This document shows positions 37,396 to 46,117 of a DNA stretch of 64,000 bases, piece after piece. The position numbers were made by a program, and so were the translations under genes. The first letter of the stretch is position 1. Each line of letters opens with the position of its first letter. Source of the DNA: CAYVQF01 sp964454015 (lineage in GTDB: Bacteria; Myxococcota_A; Bradymonadia; UBA4248); contig CAYVQF010000019.1 in the NCBI GenBank assembly GCA_964454015.1, positions 19,900 through 83,899 of the forward strand, in the 5' to 3' direction. Under the pieces are notes generated by a model. The model was not told where the DNA came from, did no database searches, and saw only the letters and a program-made list of their open reading frames with translations.

Positions 37396-38748
37396 TCAAT
37401 CGCCCCGGCGCAACCATGCCACGGCCATGGCGTGGTAGGTATGCGGCAGCGTATCCACCACGGCGATCCGTTGCAAGGCATAACCATAGCGCCGCAGCGC
37501 CGCAACATCCCCCGCCAGCGCATAGACACCAGGCGCCACCACCAGCACCACCCGCGCCCCTAGCGCCCCCGCAAGCCCACACACCCCATCCCCATAGGGA
37601 CGCCGCATCCCGTGCAATACCAACAACTCCGCCCGGCAACCCTCGGCCACGATCCGCCGCAGCGCGCGCTGGTCATGCCCCACGCGGAAACGCACCACCT
37701 CCGCCGCCACACCCGCCCGCGCCGCATTCTCCTCGGCCGACGCAATCGCCGCCCGCGATGCATCGATCCCCACCAGCCACCCCACCGCCTCAGCCACTGC
37801 AAAACTGTGCGTCCCGACCCCGCACCCCACCTCCACCGCGCCCACCAGCCGCCCGCCACCCTGTGCCTCAGCCAACATCTCCAGCAAGACCCCGCGCACC
37901 ACCTCCGCATTCGCCCAACTCACTGGCGTCCAAGCCTGGTCCTGCGCTGTCAACAACAACCCACCCGCTTCCCGCCCCAACACCAAACGCCCATCCCCCA
38001 ACACCCGCTCCCAACGCAGCGTCCGCGCCCGCTCGCTGCCCGCCACTGCCACCTCCACCGACACCCCATCCACCCGACTCGCCAATGCCTCAGCCACATC
38101 GACCAAAGCCGGCGGCCACACCTGCCCGCGTTCCAGAACGAACCCCACCCGCGCCCCCGCCGCACCCACCGCCACCCGACCCGCCAAGCGCCCCGGAGCA
38201 TCTGGCCACCCACCCAACACCTCACTCACCGCCGCCAACAACGCCCGCGATCCCTTGCACTGCGCCGGGCAACGCCGCAGGTCCACACCCGACGCCCCCA
38301 AAGTCGGCATCCAATCCCCCCCGACCTTCACCCACTGCACCGACGCCCGCTGGCGATAACCCTCAGACAACGCCCCCGCCACGACCTCCCCCACGCGCTC
38401 CGGCCCTATCCCCGCAAGCCGCCACAGCGCCGCGCGCCACTGCTCTCGTTTCCACGTCCGCTGGGCGCCCTCGCGCATGGCGCGTAGCTGACAACCCGGA
38501 CAGACCAGATCCTGCGCACACCCCGAAGCGCACCGCTCTCCCGACGCCTTCACCACCTCGACCAAAACAGCCCAGCCCGGCGCCTCCCCCGGACGCGCCA
38601 CCACCTCCTCCCCAGGCAGCACCTTCCCAATCCGCCAACGCCGACCCGCCTCCCCCGATGCCGCCGCCTCGACCCCCCAGCCAACACCTCGAAAACTCAG
38701 CCTTTCGACCCGCAAACGCCAAGAAGCATCGCCCCCCTCTACCATCAT
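37396..38748 (-). CDS. RlmD/TrmA-family 23S/tRNA uracil-5-methyltransferase homologue without catalytic residues
   Basis: 450 residues. Residues 1-65 look like a TRAM-type beta domain. The iron-sulfur motif C-A-Q-D-L-V-C-P-G-C (C77, C83, C86) and C160 match the four cluster ligands of RlmD. SAM motif I is E-V-G-C-G-V-G-T-H-S-F at 306-316. However, the D-P-P-R motif is replaced by L-H-G-M-R-R-P (378-384). The nucleophile motif S-C-N-P is replaced by V-V-A-P-G-V-Y-A-L-A-G-D (403-414, no Cys), and the base Glu of H-x-E is Met 441. It follows the 636-aa gene with an ATGA overlap. It is probably a non-catalytic RNA-binding paralogue. Confidence 0.8.
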   Translation of the reverse strand: MMVEGGDASWRLRVERLSFRGVGWGVEAAASGEAGRRWRIGKVLPGEEVVARPGEAPGWAVLVEVVKASGERCASGCAQDLVCPGCQLRAMREGAQRTWKREQWRAALWRLAGIGPERVGEVVAGALSEGYRQRASVQWVKVGGDWMPTLGASGVDLRRCPAQCKGSRALLAAVSEVLGGWPDAPGRLAGRVAVGAAGARVGFVLERGQVWPPALVDVAEALASRVDGVSVEVAVAGSERARTLRWERVLGDGRLVLGREAGGLLLTAQDQAWTPVSWANAEVVRGVLLEMLAEAQGGGRLVGAVEVGCGVGTHSFAVAEAVGWLVGIDASRAAIASAEENAARAGVAAEVVRFRVGHDQRALRRIVAEGCRAELLVLHGMRRPYGDGVCGLAGALGARVVLVVAPGVYALAGDVAALRRYGYALQRIAVVDTLPHTYHAMAVAWLRRGD

Positions 38749-40655
38749 CCACCCACTGCCTGCGCCCGCCGGTACGCATCCTGAGCCAGCTCCAACACCC
38801 GATGGTCCACCTCGATCTGATGCTGCTCTGCATCATCCAACAACAGGCGCCAGTTCTCCCACGCATCGATGGGATCCAGCTCGTTCACTTTGACGTTGAC
38901 ATGAACCTCCACGCATGAAGCCAACAGGCGCCGCAACAACGTCGCCGCCCCCACCCCCAGCCGCTCCTGGGCAATGCGCTGCAACTGCGGCGACAGTCGA
39001 ATGCCAAAACGCAAGGCCGCATCAATCACTCGGCCCTCAATCTCCTCGAAAACACTAACGCTAAACGACTGATTGTAGAGTAAATAGCGCAGGTTCGGTG
39101 GCTGCAGCCAGTAGCCCATGATCCCCGCCGCCAGCCACGCACCACCAGCACTATCGATGTGCTTGAAGGCATCCACCGAGAAGGGGTGGCGCATCGTCCC
39201 AACCCGCGGATAGGCCGGCGCCAAGTAACGCGCCACGGCGCTGCGCCAACTCAACTGCGGCTCCCGCGACAGTCGCGCCGTCGCCAAACTCAATATCCGC
39301 ACCACGTTCTCCGCCAACGGACCTGCGAAACGCGCCGCGTCCTTCAACTCACCGCCCGCATCGAAGAGCCCCACGGTCAACACGAAGTGGCGCGTCAACT
39401 GCTCCAAAAAACTGCGGTGGCGCCCATCGGCCACATCGAAGACATAGCTCAGGGTGTCCACCACCGCCAGCTCGTCATCCACCGCCGCCAACAGAAGCAC
39501 CACCAGCGGGTAAGTCTCCTGATTGTGGAGTTGGACCAGCAACCGCCACCGACTCCCCCACCAGCGCCCAAGACGCTCCCCATCGACGCGCCACACCACG
39601 GTCGACGCCCCCTGCTGATGGGACACCTCACCGACACCAGCCGCCTCCCCCAAGCCCACCGCAACCGCTGCCGCCGCAGCGATCGGCTCCACTGGCAACA
39701 GCTCCCGACCATGGCGGCCTTCCAAGCGCTCCACCTCCCCCAAGCCCAGCCGCAAGTCATCCACCTGCGACACCCCAGGCTGCCGCGGCACATCGAACTC
39801 CTCCACCCGCACAATCGGCTTAGTCCCTACTGCCGCCTCACCTGCATCACGCGTCACATAGGCTTCCAACGCCGCCTCACCCACCTGCACGTCGAAGTTC
39901 AACACATAGGCCGGCAGGTCGACCTCGTCCTCGAGGAGGGCCCGCAAAAAATCAGCCCCTTCTTCCAAGAGGCGCCCCCCGCGACTCTCACTCAGCCACA
40001 ACACCATCGCCTGGCGCGAGGGCCAATGTAACGCCAGCGGTAAATCCAACACCACCTCCGTGCCGTCGTGGGGAGCCACCACCCGGCGCAGCTTCCCCTT
40101 CAACAACGGACCCAACAAGTAAGCATCGGCATCCATATCGATGCTCTCGTAGACCCGCGCCGAGAAGCTTCGCCCCTGCGAGTCTTGAACCGTCAACACC
40201 CGCTCACTGGTCCGCCCCAGCCGACCCAGGAAACGCTCCCCCTCCACCCGAGGCCATGCCTCGCCGCGCATCGCCCGCAACAACTCTGCCACCCCAACCA
40301 CACACTCGAACGCAGCCAAATAGGCGGGATAGGGCCCAAGCCGTGCCAAGCGCTCCAGCAAGCCGATCCGCTCCAAAATCGCCCGATGCGCCAAAACCTC
40401 TGGCACGAACAAAAGCGCCCGCTTGCCCCGCGGCCAAGTCAACAGCACCGGCACCGCCAGAACCACATCTCGCAACCCATGGACGTTCAACACCCCCGCC
40501 AACAAACGCTCCACTAAACCTGGGTCGCTCTCGGCATCGATGGCCGTACAGATCTCCTGCCAGCGACCTCCCCCCTCATCACCTACCCACACCGAGCGAT
40601 GACAGGTCTCGCCCCAGCGCCCCTCCCCGCCACTCAGCCGTCGCCAATGCCACAT
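38745..40655 (-). CDS. Conserved-looking 636-aa protein, unknown function
   Basis: The start ATG 40655 has GAGGG seven bases upstream and is preferred over TTG 40661. The protein is soluble, has no signal peptide or membrane helix, and is rich in Leu, Val and Arg. It contains segments such as W-P-R-G-K-R-A-L-L-F-V-P-E, D-D-E-L-A-V-V-D-T-L-S-Y-V-F and a C-terminal all-helical part. I recognise no domain. The stop codon overlaps the ATG of the RlmD-like gene, so the two products are likely made in fixed ratio and may work together. The PDZ lipoprotein gene ends 43 bp upstream. Confidence 0.78.
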   Translation of the reverse strand: MWHWRRLSGGEGRWGETCHRSVWVGDEGGGRWQEICTAIDAESDPGLVERLLAGVLNVHGLRDVVLAVPVLLTWPRGKRALLFVPEVLAHRAILERIGLLERLARLGPYPAYLAAFECVVGVAELLRAMRGEAWPRVEGERFLGRLGRTSERVLTVQDSQGRSFSARVYESIDMDADAYLLGPLLKGKLRRVVAPHDGTEVVLDLPLALHWPSRQAMVLWLSESRGGRLLEEGADFLRALLEDEVDLPAYVLNFDVQVGEAALEAYVTRDAGEAAVGTKPIVRVEEFDVPRQPGVSQVDDLRLGLGEVERLEGRHGRELLPVEPIAAAAAVAVGLGEAAGVGEVSHQQGASTVVWRVDGERLGRWWGSRWRLLVQLHNQETYPLVVLLLAAVDDELAVVDTLSYVFDVADGRHRSFLEQLTRHFVLTVGLFDAGGELKDAARFAGPLAENVVRILSLATARLSREPQLSWRSAVARYLAPAYPRVGTMRHPFSVDAFKHIDSAGGAWLAAGIMGYWLQPPNLRYLLYNQSFSVSVFEEIEGRVIDAALRFGIRLSPQLQRIAQERLGVGAATLLRRLLASCVEVHVNVKVNELDPIDAWENWRLLLDDAEQHQIEVDHRVLELAQDAYRRAQAVGG

Positions 40656-40698
40656 GCCCAATCCCTCTCGCCACTGCCCCGCGCCCGCCTCACACCCG

Positions 40699-41250
40699 CT
40701 ACTCTACCCCACCATCTCCCGCTCCGGCATCGCGCTCCACTGCCGCAACATCATCCACGATCTCCCAGGTCAAGGTCCCCAAGCTCGTCCCCCGGATCAC
40801 ATCGACCTGTAGCCGCGGCGCCTCACGCAGCGCCGTCCACACCGCGAAGAGGTCGTCGGGCTGCACGATACGTACCCCATTGACCGCCGTTACGATATCG
40901 CCGGCAACGATGTCCACCACGGCAAAGCGCTTGTCCCGCGGAAAAAAGGACTGAACCTTGAAACCAATCAGCTCTCCTCCCTGCATGGCTGGCTCCACAC
41001 CCACGTTCTGCAACAAAAACGCTGGACCCTGGTCCAAGTATGCCAACAGCTCCGAACGCAGCAGGGTCCCACCCCGGCGCTTGATCACCTCCGGCTCGCG
41101 CGCCCGGCTCTGGGCCCGCCAAAAAGCATCGTCCACCGTCTCCATCTCCGCTGGCTGCATCCCGCCGCAGCCTACCGGCAGCGACAGCACCAGAACCAAC
41201 ACGACAACCGCCTTCGTCCTAACTCCTGCGCCTGATCCCTGCCCTCTCAT
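40699..41250 (-). CDS. Lipoprotein with a PDZ domain (GspC-like)
   Basis: 183 residues from ATG 41250, which has the strong site GAGGAGG six bases away. The signal peptide ends at a lipobox-like P-V-G-C. Residues 60-165 follow the layout of the type II secretion GspC homology region and PDZ domain: L-L-R-S-E-L-L-A-Y-L, then G-E-L-I-G-F-K-V, then V-A-G-D-I-V-T-A-V-N-G-V-R-I, then R-G-T-S-L-G-T-L-T-W. No other secretion gene is nearby. It lies between the ABC permease and the 636-aa gene. Confidence 0.75.
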   Translation of the reverse strand: MRGQGSGAGVRTKAVVVLVLVLSLPVGCGGMQPAEMETVDDAFWRAQSRAREPEVIKRRGGTLLRSELLAYLDQGPAFLLQNVGVEPAMQGGELIGFKVQSFFPRDKRFAVVDIVAGDIVTAVNGVRIVQPDDLFAVWTALREAPRLQVDVIRGTSLGTLTWEIVDDVAAVERDAGAGDGGVE

Positions 41251-41372
41251 CACCAACCTCCTCGCGTTCCATAGCTGCCCACACTCTGCCTCATCAGCCA
41301 CAGGAGGCAAAGTGCTGGGTTGGTGGCGACACCCCAACCCAGCATCGCCATGGTCCCCGCTGGTGAACCAAC

Positions 41373-43103
41373 TCAGCGCGATCCCAAACGCCGAGCCCCA
41401 ACCCACAACACCGTCAGGGCCGACCCCAAGGACAACACCGCCGCGCCCAGCCACAGCGGCCCTGCCTCGAGGACGAAGCGCGGCGGGAGGGCGCTGCCAA
41501 AGATATCGGCCCGCAACAAATGGTAGGTCGGGTACGCATCCAGGACGATCACCCCGACGGTCAGCGCAATGGCAGAAAACATGTAGAGCACACCGCCCAA
41601 GCCCGTGGCGATGCGCGCCGCGCTGTCCACATGGAAGCGCGGGAACATTGCCCCCATCCCCACCCCCAGGCCGGCAATGCTGAACGCCAACAGCGCCATC
41701 AGCACCGCGCTCTTCCACACCAACCAGGACGGCAAGCCGATCATCCAACTCGACAACACCACCACCACCTGCGCCAGCACCAGAACCTGCAGCGTGTGCC
41801 CAAGCCACTTGGCCAACAAATAGCGCCCCAGGGTCAACGGCGCCCGGTGAATCAGCCAAAAGGCGCGCCCCTCCAAGCTGACTGCCGGAAAGACCAATCT
41901 CACCCCCATGGCCGCCACCATGAAACCACACAACGCCAAGTTCAACACATAGAGCCCCATGGGCCCCAAAATCCCACCCTGCTTGCCTATCACACCGATG
42001 TACTGAAAATTTATCAGGTAAATAAACACCAGCCCGCCCAACAACATCAACTGCGACCACTGCACCGTGTCGCGCACGAAGACCCGGATGTCCTTCCACG
42101 CAATCGCCCCGATGGGACCCAAGACACCGCCCCGCCGCTGCCAGCGGGCCACCCACGCCGAGGCGCGCCGCCTCCGCCGCACCTGAGCCTGCTGCACCGC
42201 CGGACCACCACCGTCATGACGACCGAGCTGGGCCCGGCTGTAGGCCAACGGATGCAGCCAGCGAAACAACCACCCTCCGGTGAAAAAGGCCCCAGCCGCG
42301 CTAAAATAAAGGCAGCCCAGATGCAGGCCTTGGGCAAAACGCCCCCCCACCAACTGCGGATAAAGCACCTCCACCACCCACGATGACGGCATCCAGTAGC
42401 GACCCGGCGCCTGCAAGGTCGAGAAAAACTCCATCGTCGTCGCAAACCCCCGCGGGTTGAGCAAACGCTCCGGCTCCAGGGAACGCAACGCTGCAAACAA
42501 CCCCACGAAAGCCACCACCGCCAACACCACCATGATCTCCCGGCTCCGCTGCGCCGGTAGCAACACCGCCAACAGCAGCACCACCATCACCCCAACCGCC
42601 CCCACCAACACCACCATGGGCACCAGCAGCAACAACAGCCACAGGTAGTAAGTCAGCGGCGCCCCATAGTTCACCCCAGTCGCAATGAAAACCGGCGCCG
42701 CAAAGACCAAAACCATCCACGACGAATCCAAACACGTCTCGATGAAACGCGCCGTGTAGAGCCGCGTCGCCGCGATCGGCCGCACCAACACGAAACGCAA
42801 CTCCTCTGAGAGCAAAAAAGTCGAAAACGCGCTGATCACATGGCTAAACAGCAACACCCCCAACAACACCAAAAAGGTCAAGCTCAGCAGCTTGCGCACC
42901 AAAATGTCCCCAAAGGGTTCCAGCAACATCGTCTTGCCCACGAACCAGTGCGTCGCGGCATAGATCCCCACCCATACGCTCACCCCCATCAGCACGAACG
43001 CACCCATCCGCAGCCACCCCCCGTCGGCGCTGCTCTGCGGCAAATTCATCAAGGCGCGCCAACGGGCAAAAAGCACCGCCCTCACCGTGACCTCAGACCT
43101 CAC
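41373..43103 (-). CDS. ABC exporter-type permease
   Basis: 576 residues from GTG 43103, chosen because AGGAGGA lies about seven bases before it; the TTG at 43124 would begin inside that site. About twelve hydrophobic segments are visible, with an Arg-rich cytoplasmic loop (R-R-R-R-R-A-S near residue 315). The overall layout is that of the putative ABC_export/ABC-2 permeases. The start overlaps the ATPase stop by 11 bases. With the ATPase it forms a two-gene exporter of unknown substrate. Confidence 0.85.
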   Translation of the reverse strand: MRSEVTVRAVLFARWRALMNLPQSSADGGWLRMGAFVLMGVSVWVGIYAATHWFVGKTMLLEPFGDILVRKLLSLTFLVLLGVLLFSHVISAFSTFLLSEELRFVLVRPIAATRLYTARFIETCLDSSWMVLVFAAPVFIATGVNYGAPLTYYLWLLLLLVPMVVLVGAVGVMVVLLLAVLLPAQRSREIMVVLAVVAFVGLFAALRSLEPERLLNPRGFATTMEFFSTLQAPGRYWMPSSWVVEVLYPQLVGGRFAQGLHLGCLYFSAAGAFFTGGWLFRWLHPLAYSRAQLGRHDGGGPAVQQAQVRRRRRASAWVARWQRRGGVLGPIGAIAWKDIRVFVRDTVQWSQLMLLGGLVFIYLINFQYIGVIGKQGGILGPMGLYVLNLALCGFMVAAMGVRLVFPAVSLEGRAFWLIHRAPLTLGRYLLAKWLGHTLQVLVLAQVVVVLSSWMIGLPSWLVWKSAVLMALLAFSIAGLGVGMGAMFPRFHVDSAARIATGLGGVLYMFSAIALTVGVIVLDAYPTYHLLRADIFGSALPPRFVLEAGPLWLGAAVLSLGSALTVLWVGARRLGSR

Positions 43104-43887
43104 GCCCGTCTCCTCCTTCTGCAACCACCTCCGGCGCCGCAGCGCCCTCTCCTTGCCGCGTCAACTCAAAGAACACCTCCTCCAGACGACCGCCGCTCGA
43201 ACCAGCGCGCTGCCGCAACGCCTCCATGTCTCCCATGGCGACCATCTCACCTTTGTCCAAAATCGCGATCCGGTGGCACACCTCCTCGGCCACATCCAAT
43301 GAGTGGGTCGACAGAAAGACCGTCAAACCCTCATCCCGACACAAATCTACGAAAATTCGCTTCACCAAACGCATCCCACGGGGATCCAAACCCACCATGG
43401 GCTCATCCACGATCAGCACCTTGGGCCGCGGCAACAGCGCCGCCGCAAAGACCAAACGCTGCTTCATACCGTGGGAATAACTCTCCACCAGCGTCTCTCC
43501 CCAATCGCTCAACTCGAACTGACCCAACAACTCGGGAATACGGCTCGCCGCCTCTCTCCGCGCCAATCCGTACAAACCCGCCACGAAGCGCAACAACTCC
43601 ACCCCCGTCAGCTTGTCGTACAAATAGGGCCGATCCGGAATGAAACCCAACAAACCCTTGGCCGCCACCGGCTCCTGACGAATATCGTAGCCCCCCAACA
43701 CGATACGACCCCGAGTCGGCAACAGCAGCCCCGTCATCATTCGCAACGTCGTCGTCTTGCCCGCCCCGTTCGGACCGAGAAAACCAAAAACCTCCCCAGG
43801 GGGCACCTCCAAACTCAAGCCCGACACCGCCGTAAACGTACCAAAGCGTTTCGTCACCCCTTCGAGGACAATCATGGCTCTCTGCAT
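43093..43887 (-). CDS. ABC transporter ATP-binding protein
   Basis: 264 residues. Walker A is G-P-N-G-A-G-K-T-T-T, the Q-loop region L-G-F-I-P-D-R-P-Y-L-Y (Q replaced by D), signature S-Y-S-H-G-M-K-Q-R (variant of L-S-G-G-Q), Walker B V-L-I-V-D-E-P, D-loop G-L-D-P and switch S-T-H-S. The altered Q-loop and signature are common in the CcmA/ABC-2 class. The ATG at 43887 overlaps the upstream gene by 16 bases. The partner is the permease directly downstream. Confidence 0.93.
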   Translation of the reverse strand: MQRAMIVLEGVTKRFGTFTAVSGLSLEVPPGEVFGFLGPNGAGKTTTLRMMTGLLLPTRGRIVLGGYDIRQEPVAAKGLLGFIPDRPYLYDKLTGVELLRFVAGLYGLARREAASRIPELLGQFELSDWGETLVESYSHGMKQRLVFAAALLPRPKVLIVDEPMVGLDPRGMRLVKRIFVDLCRDEGLTVFLSTHSLDVAEEVCHRIAILDKGEMVAMGDMEALRQRAGSSGGRLEEVFFELTRQGEGAAAPEVVAEGGDGREV

Positions 43888-45425
43888 CGCCCTAGCTCCT
43901 CAACGTAGACCTCGCCATCGCCTGGATCCCACACCTCAATCACCTCAAAGCGAGCACCCAGGAGCGCCTCCCATGCCAAAATCCGCTCCATCACCCCACC
44001 CACGGCCAAACGCAGGTGGCTCCCGTCTGCCGGGCATTGACCCAACAACGGATCCAGCGCCACCCACACCCCCCCGACCTTGGCCTCGACCCACAAATGC
44101 GGCTGCGCCTCCTCCCCAACCAGCAGTGCCCCATAGACCAACCGCGCCGGCACCTCCACACTGCGCAACAACCCCACCAGCACCTGCGCTTTGGCCACAT
44201 GACCACCGCGCCCCTCCCGCAACGCCACCGTGCCGCTCTCGTCCTCACTGCCAACGTCGAGTTGGATTTGCTCATGCACCCACTGGGTCGCCCAACACAA
44301 ACGCTCCCAATCCCCAACCGCACGCGCGCGACGCCACACCATCGCCCAACCACCGGCGCTCAGGTCCACTCCGGCGCTGTTGCCACGCCACATGGCATCG
44401 CGCGAATCCACCACCGCCTCTGTCCCAGACGACGCCTCGACAAGTGCCGCCGCTTCCACGCACGCCGCTATCTGCGCCGCATCTACCGCCGCAATCCAAA
44501 TCTCTTGGGAGCTCACGCCACCCTGGCTCCACTGCCGTGGACCGAGCACCCAAGCTCCCGCAAAGCGCAGGCCCTCGACCTTGACGTAGGCACCGGGCCA
44601 CGCCGCACGCCCCGTCGCCTGGGCCAAGCGCCACGACTGACTCACCGCGTCACCCCCGCGCAAACCATAGAGCGCTTCCGCCTCGGGCTCTCGCACCGCC
44701 AAAAAACCCAGCGGCAGCTCCTCCATCAGCACCTCGCCCAGCGCATTGACCCACAGGTACGCCTCATAGCCCAACGCGTTCTGGCGGAAATGGTAGCCCT
44801 CCACCAAGCGCCCCATCACCTCGATCTCTTCCTGACCCAGGTAGGTGTAGTCCGTCTGGATCTCAGACCGGCTCAACGGATCGTAGTAAGTGAACGTCAC
44901 CCTGTCCCCACGGGCGAGGTTACGCCGCATCAACAACGGACGCAGGCTCGGCAGAATGAAGGGCGCTTCAGGCATCGCGATCCGTTCCGCGTCGACACCC
45001 AGGCCGGACACCACCATCGCCCCGTCGGCATAGCGACCTTCCACCTGCAACGCGAGCGGTCCACCGCGACTCTCCAGGCTGAAGGCCTGCAAACGAAACT
45101 CGCCATCCAGCTCCGCCTCGACTCGGTTCCGCACCCGGCGCTCCTGGCCACCCAGACCCAACACCAGATCCATCACCGTCACCATGCGATAGCCAGAACC
45201 CATGCGGCTCTTCTCCGTGCGCAGCGTCCCCACCTTTTGGCTGCCAAGGTACAGCGCGTGGACCTCATAGCCCTCGCGAAAGCCTGCTTCCAAGTCCGCT
45301 TGGCTCAGCGTCACGTCCAACTCACCGAAGCCCGTCGCATATCGCCCATAGAGGGACCACCAAAAGACGAGCATCCCCACCACCGCCAACAAACCGAGCC
45401 CATCGAAGAGGCGCAACTTCCTCAC
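43872..45425 (-). CDS. Membrane-anchored transglutaminase-fold protein with a substituted nucleophile
   Basis: 517 residues from GTG 45425, with GGGAGG seven bases upstream. One N-terminal membrane helix (L-G-L-L-A-V-V-G-M-L-V-F-W-W) anchors a periplasmic protein. Residues 390-480 match the transglutaminase-like core: L-L-R-S-V-E-V-P-A-R-L-V-Y-G, then P-H-L-W-V-E-A (His 443), then W-V-A-L-D-P (Asp 458). At the nucleophile site, where homologues have G-D-C, this protein has G-G-H (His 409). So two of three catalytic residues remain and Cys is missing. It is the first gene of a run with ABC ATPase and permease, all overlapping. Confidence 0.82.
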   Translation of the reverse strand: MRKLRLFDGLGLLAVVGMLVFWWSLYGRYATGFGELDVTLSQADLEAGFREGYEVHALYLGSQKVGTLRTEKSRMGSGYRMVTVMDLVLGLGGQERRVRNRVEAELDGEFRLQAFSLESRGGPLALQVEGRYADGAMVVSGLGVDAERIAMPEAPFILPSLRPLLMRRNLARGDRVTFTYYDPLSRSEIQTDYTYLGQEEIEVMGRLVEGYHFRQNALGYEAYLWVNALGEVLMEELPLGFLAVREPEAEALYGLRGGDAVSQSWRLAQATGRAAWPGAYVKVEGLRFAGAWVLGPRQWSQGGVSSQEIWIAAVDAAQIAACVEAAALVEASSGTEAVVDSRDAMWRGNSAGVDLSAGGWAMVWRRARAVGDWERLCWATQWVHEQIQLDVGSEDESGTVALREGRGGHVAKAQVLVGLLRSVEVPARLVYGALLVGEEAQPHLWVEAKVGGVWVALDPLLGQCPADGSHLRLAVGGVMERILAWEALLGARFEVIEVWDPGDGEVYVEELGRCREP

Positions 45426-45521
45426 CGAAACACCTCCCCGCCAGCAGCGACCGCGCACCCCCAGCCCAAGCGGCCATTGACCACAAACGCTGACCGTGCT
45501 ACCCCAAGAAGGAGACGCGCC

Positions 45522-45593
45522 ATGCGCCCTGACAACGCGCTCTTGGCGACGGACGACCCACGCGGCACACGACCTGGGCGCGTCACGGCCTGA
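45522..45593 (+). CDS. Possible 23-aa leader peptide
   Basis: ATG 45522 is preceded by AAGGAG seven bases away, the best ribosome-binding site in this gap. The frame runs 23 codons to TGA at 45591-45593, two bases before an ATG of the next gene (45596) and 14 before the ATG I prefer (45608). No amino-acid-run signature of an attenuator is seen. Coupled translation is an inference. Confidence 0.35.
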   Translation: MRPDNALLATDDPRGTRPGRVTA

Positions 45594-45607
45594 CGATGAG
45601 GCGAAGC

Positions 45608-46066
45608 ATGTCCGACGGCAACTACACCCGTTTTCGCTTGAATCTGCAATTCTTTACCATTGAGCTGGCCGGCGAGAAAACCTTCGTCGAGGAACTCTAC
45701 CGTAAAGTCTACCGCGATCTCCTGCCCCTGCTTAACACCCCCAAACCCACTGAAGCTGCCATCGATCCCAAACCCGAGGAAAGCCCTAGCAAAGCCCGAC
45801 TCGAGTACACCTGGATCTATAGTTGCACCCCCCACTACAACAAGGTCTACGTCGTCGAAAATGCCATCATGACCCATAGCATCTTCGGCCGAGTCCTCAA
45901 CCCAAAAAGCATCCGCCGCATCTACATCGAACGCAACCCCGAGTCAGCCCACCTCTTCCGCGAAGTCTCCGCGGGGAATCGCACCTTGTGGGCCGAAATC
46001 ACCCCGGAAGGACGCCGGATGATCGAAGAAGCCGCCAACGTCCCCACCACCTCGACCCAAGAATGA
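45608..46066 (+). CDS. Unknown 152-aa protein
   Basis: ATG 45608 with GAGG upstream; an ATG at 45596 would add four residues. It starts M-S-D-G-N-Y-T-R-F-R-L-N-L-Q-F-F-T and contains E-Y-T-W-I-Y-S-C-T-P-H-Y-N-K-V-Y and R-R-I-Y-I-E-R-N-P-E-S. Mixed alpha/beta, no signal peptide, one Cys. No family is recognised. It is divergent from the transglutaminase-ABC run and convergent with the HARE-HTH gene. Confidence 0.7.
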   Translation: MSDGNYTRFRLNLQFFTIELAGEKTFVEELYRKVYRDLLPLLNTPKPTEAAIDPKPEESPSKARLEYTWIYSCTPHYNKVYVVENAIMTHSIFGRVLNPKSIRRIYIERNPESAHLFREVSAGNRTLWAEITPEGRRMIEEAANVPTTSTQE

Positions 46067-46117
46067 CGCCACGCGCCTGCGACGGCGCCCACCCAAGCAC
46101 CCTCCGCGGCGCCAGCC

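Noticed and set aside
37416..38918. 500-codon plus-strand frame opposite the RlmD-like gene
   Set aside because: About one third Pro with Ala and Thr, which is what GC-rich antisense DNA gives; no ribosome-binding site and no motif.
44016..45593. 525-codon plus-strand frame opposite the transglutaminase gene
   Set aside because: Antisense composition; only its last 23 codons have an independent ribosome-binding site and are listed as a possible leader.
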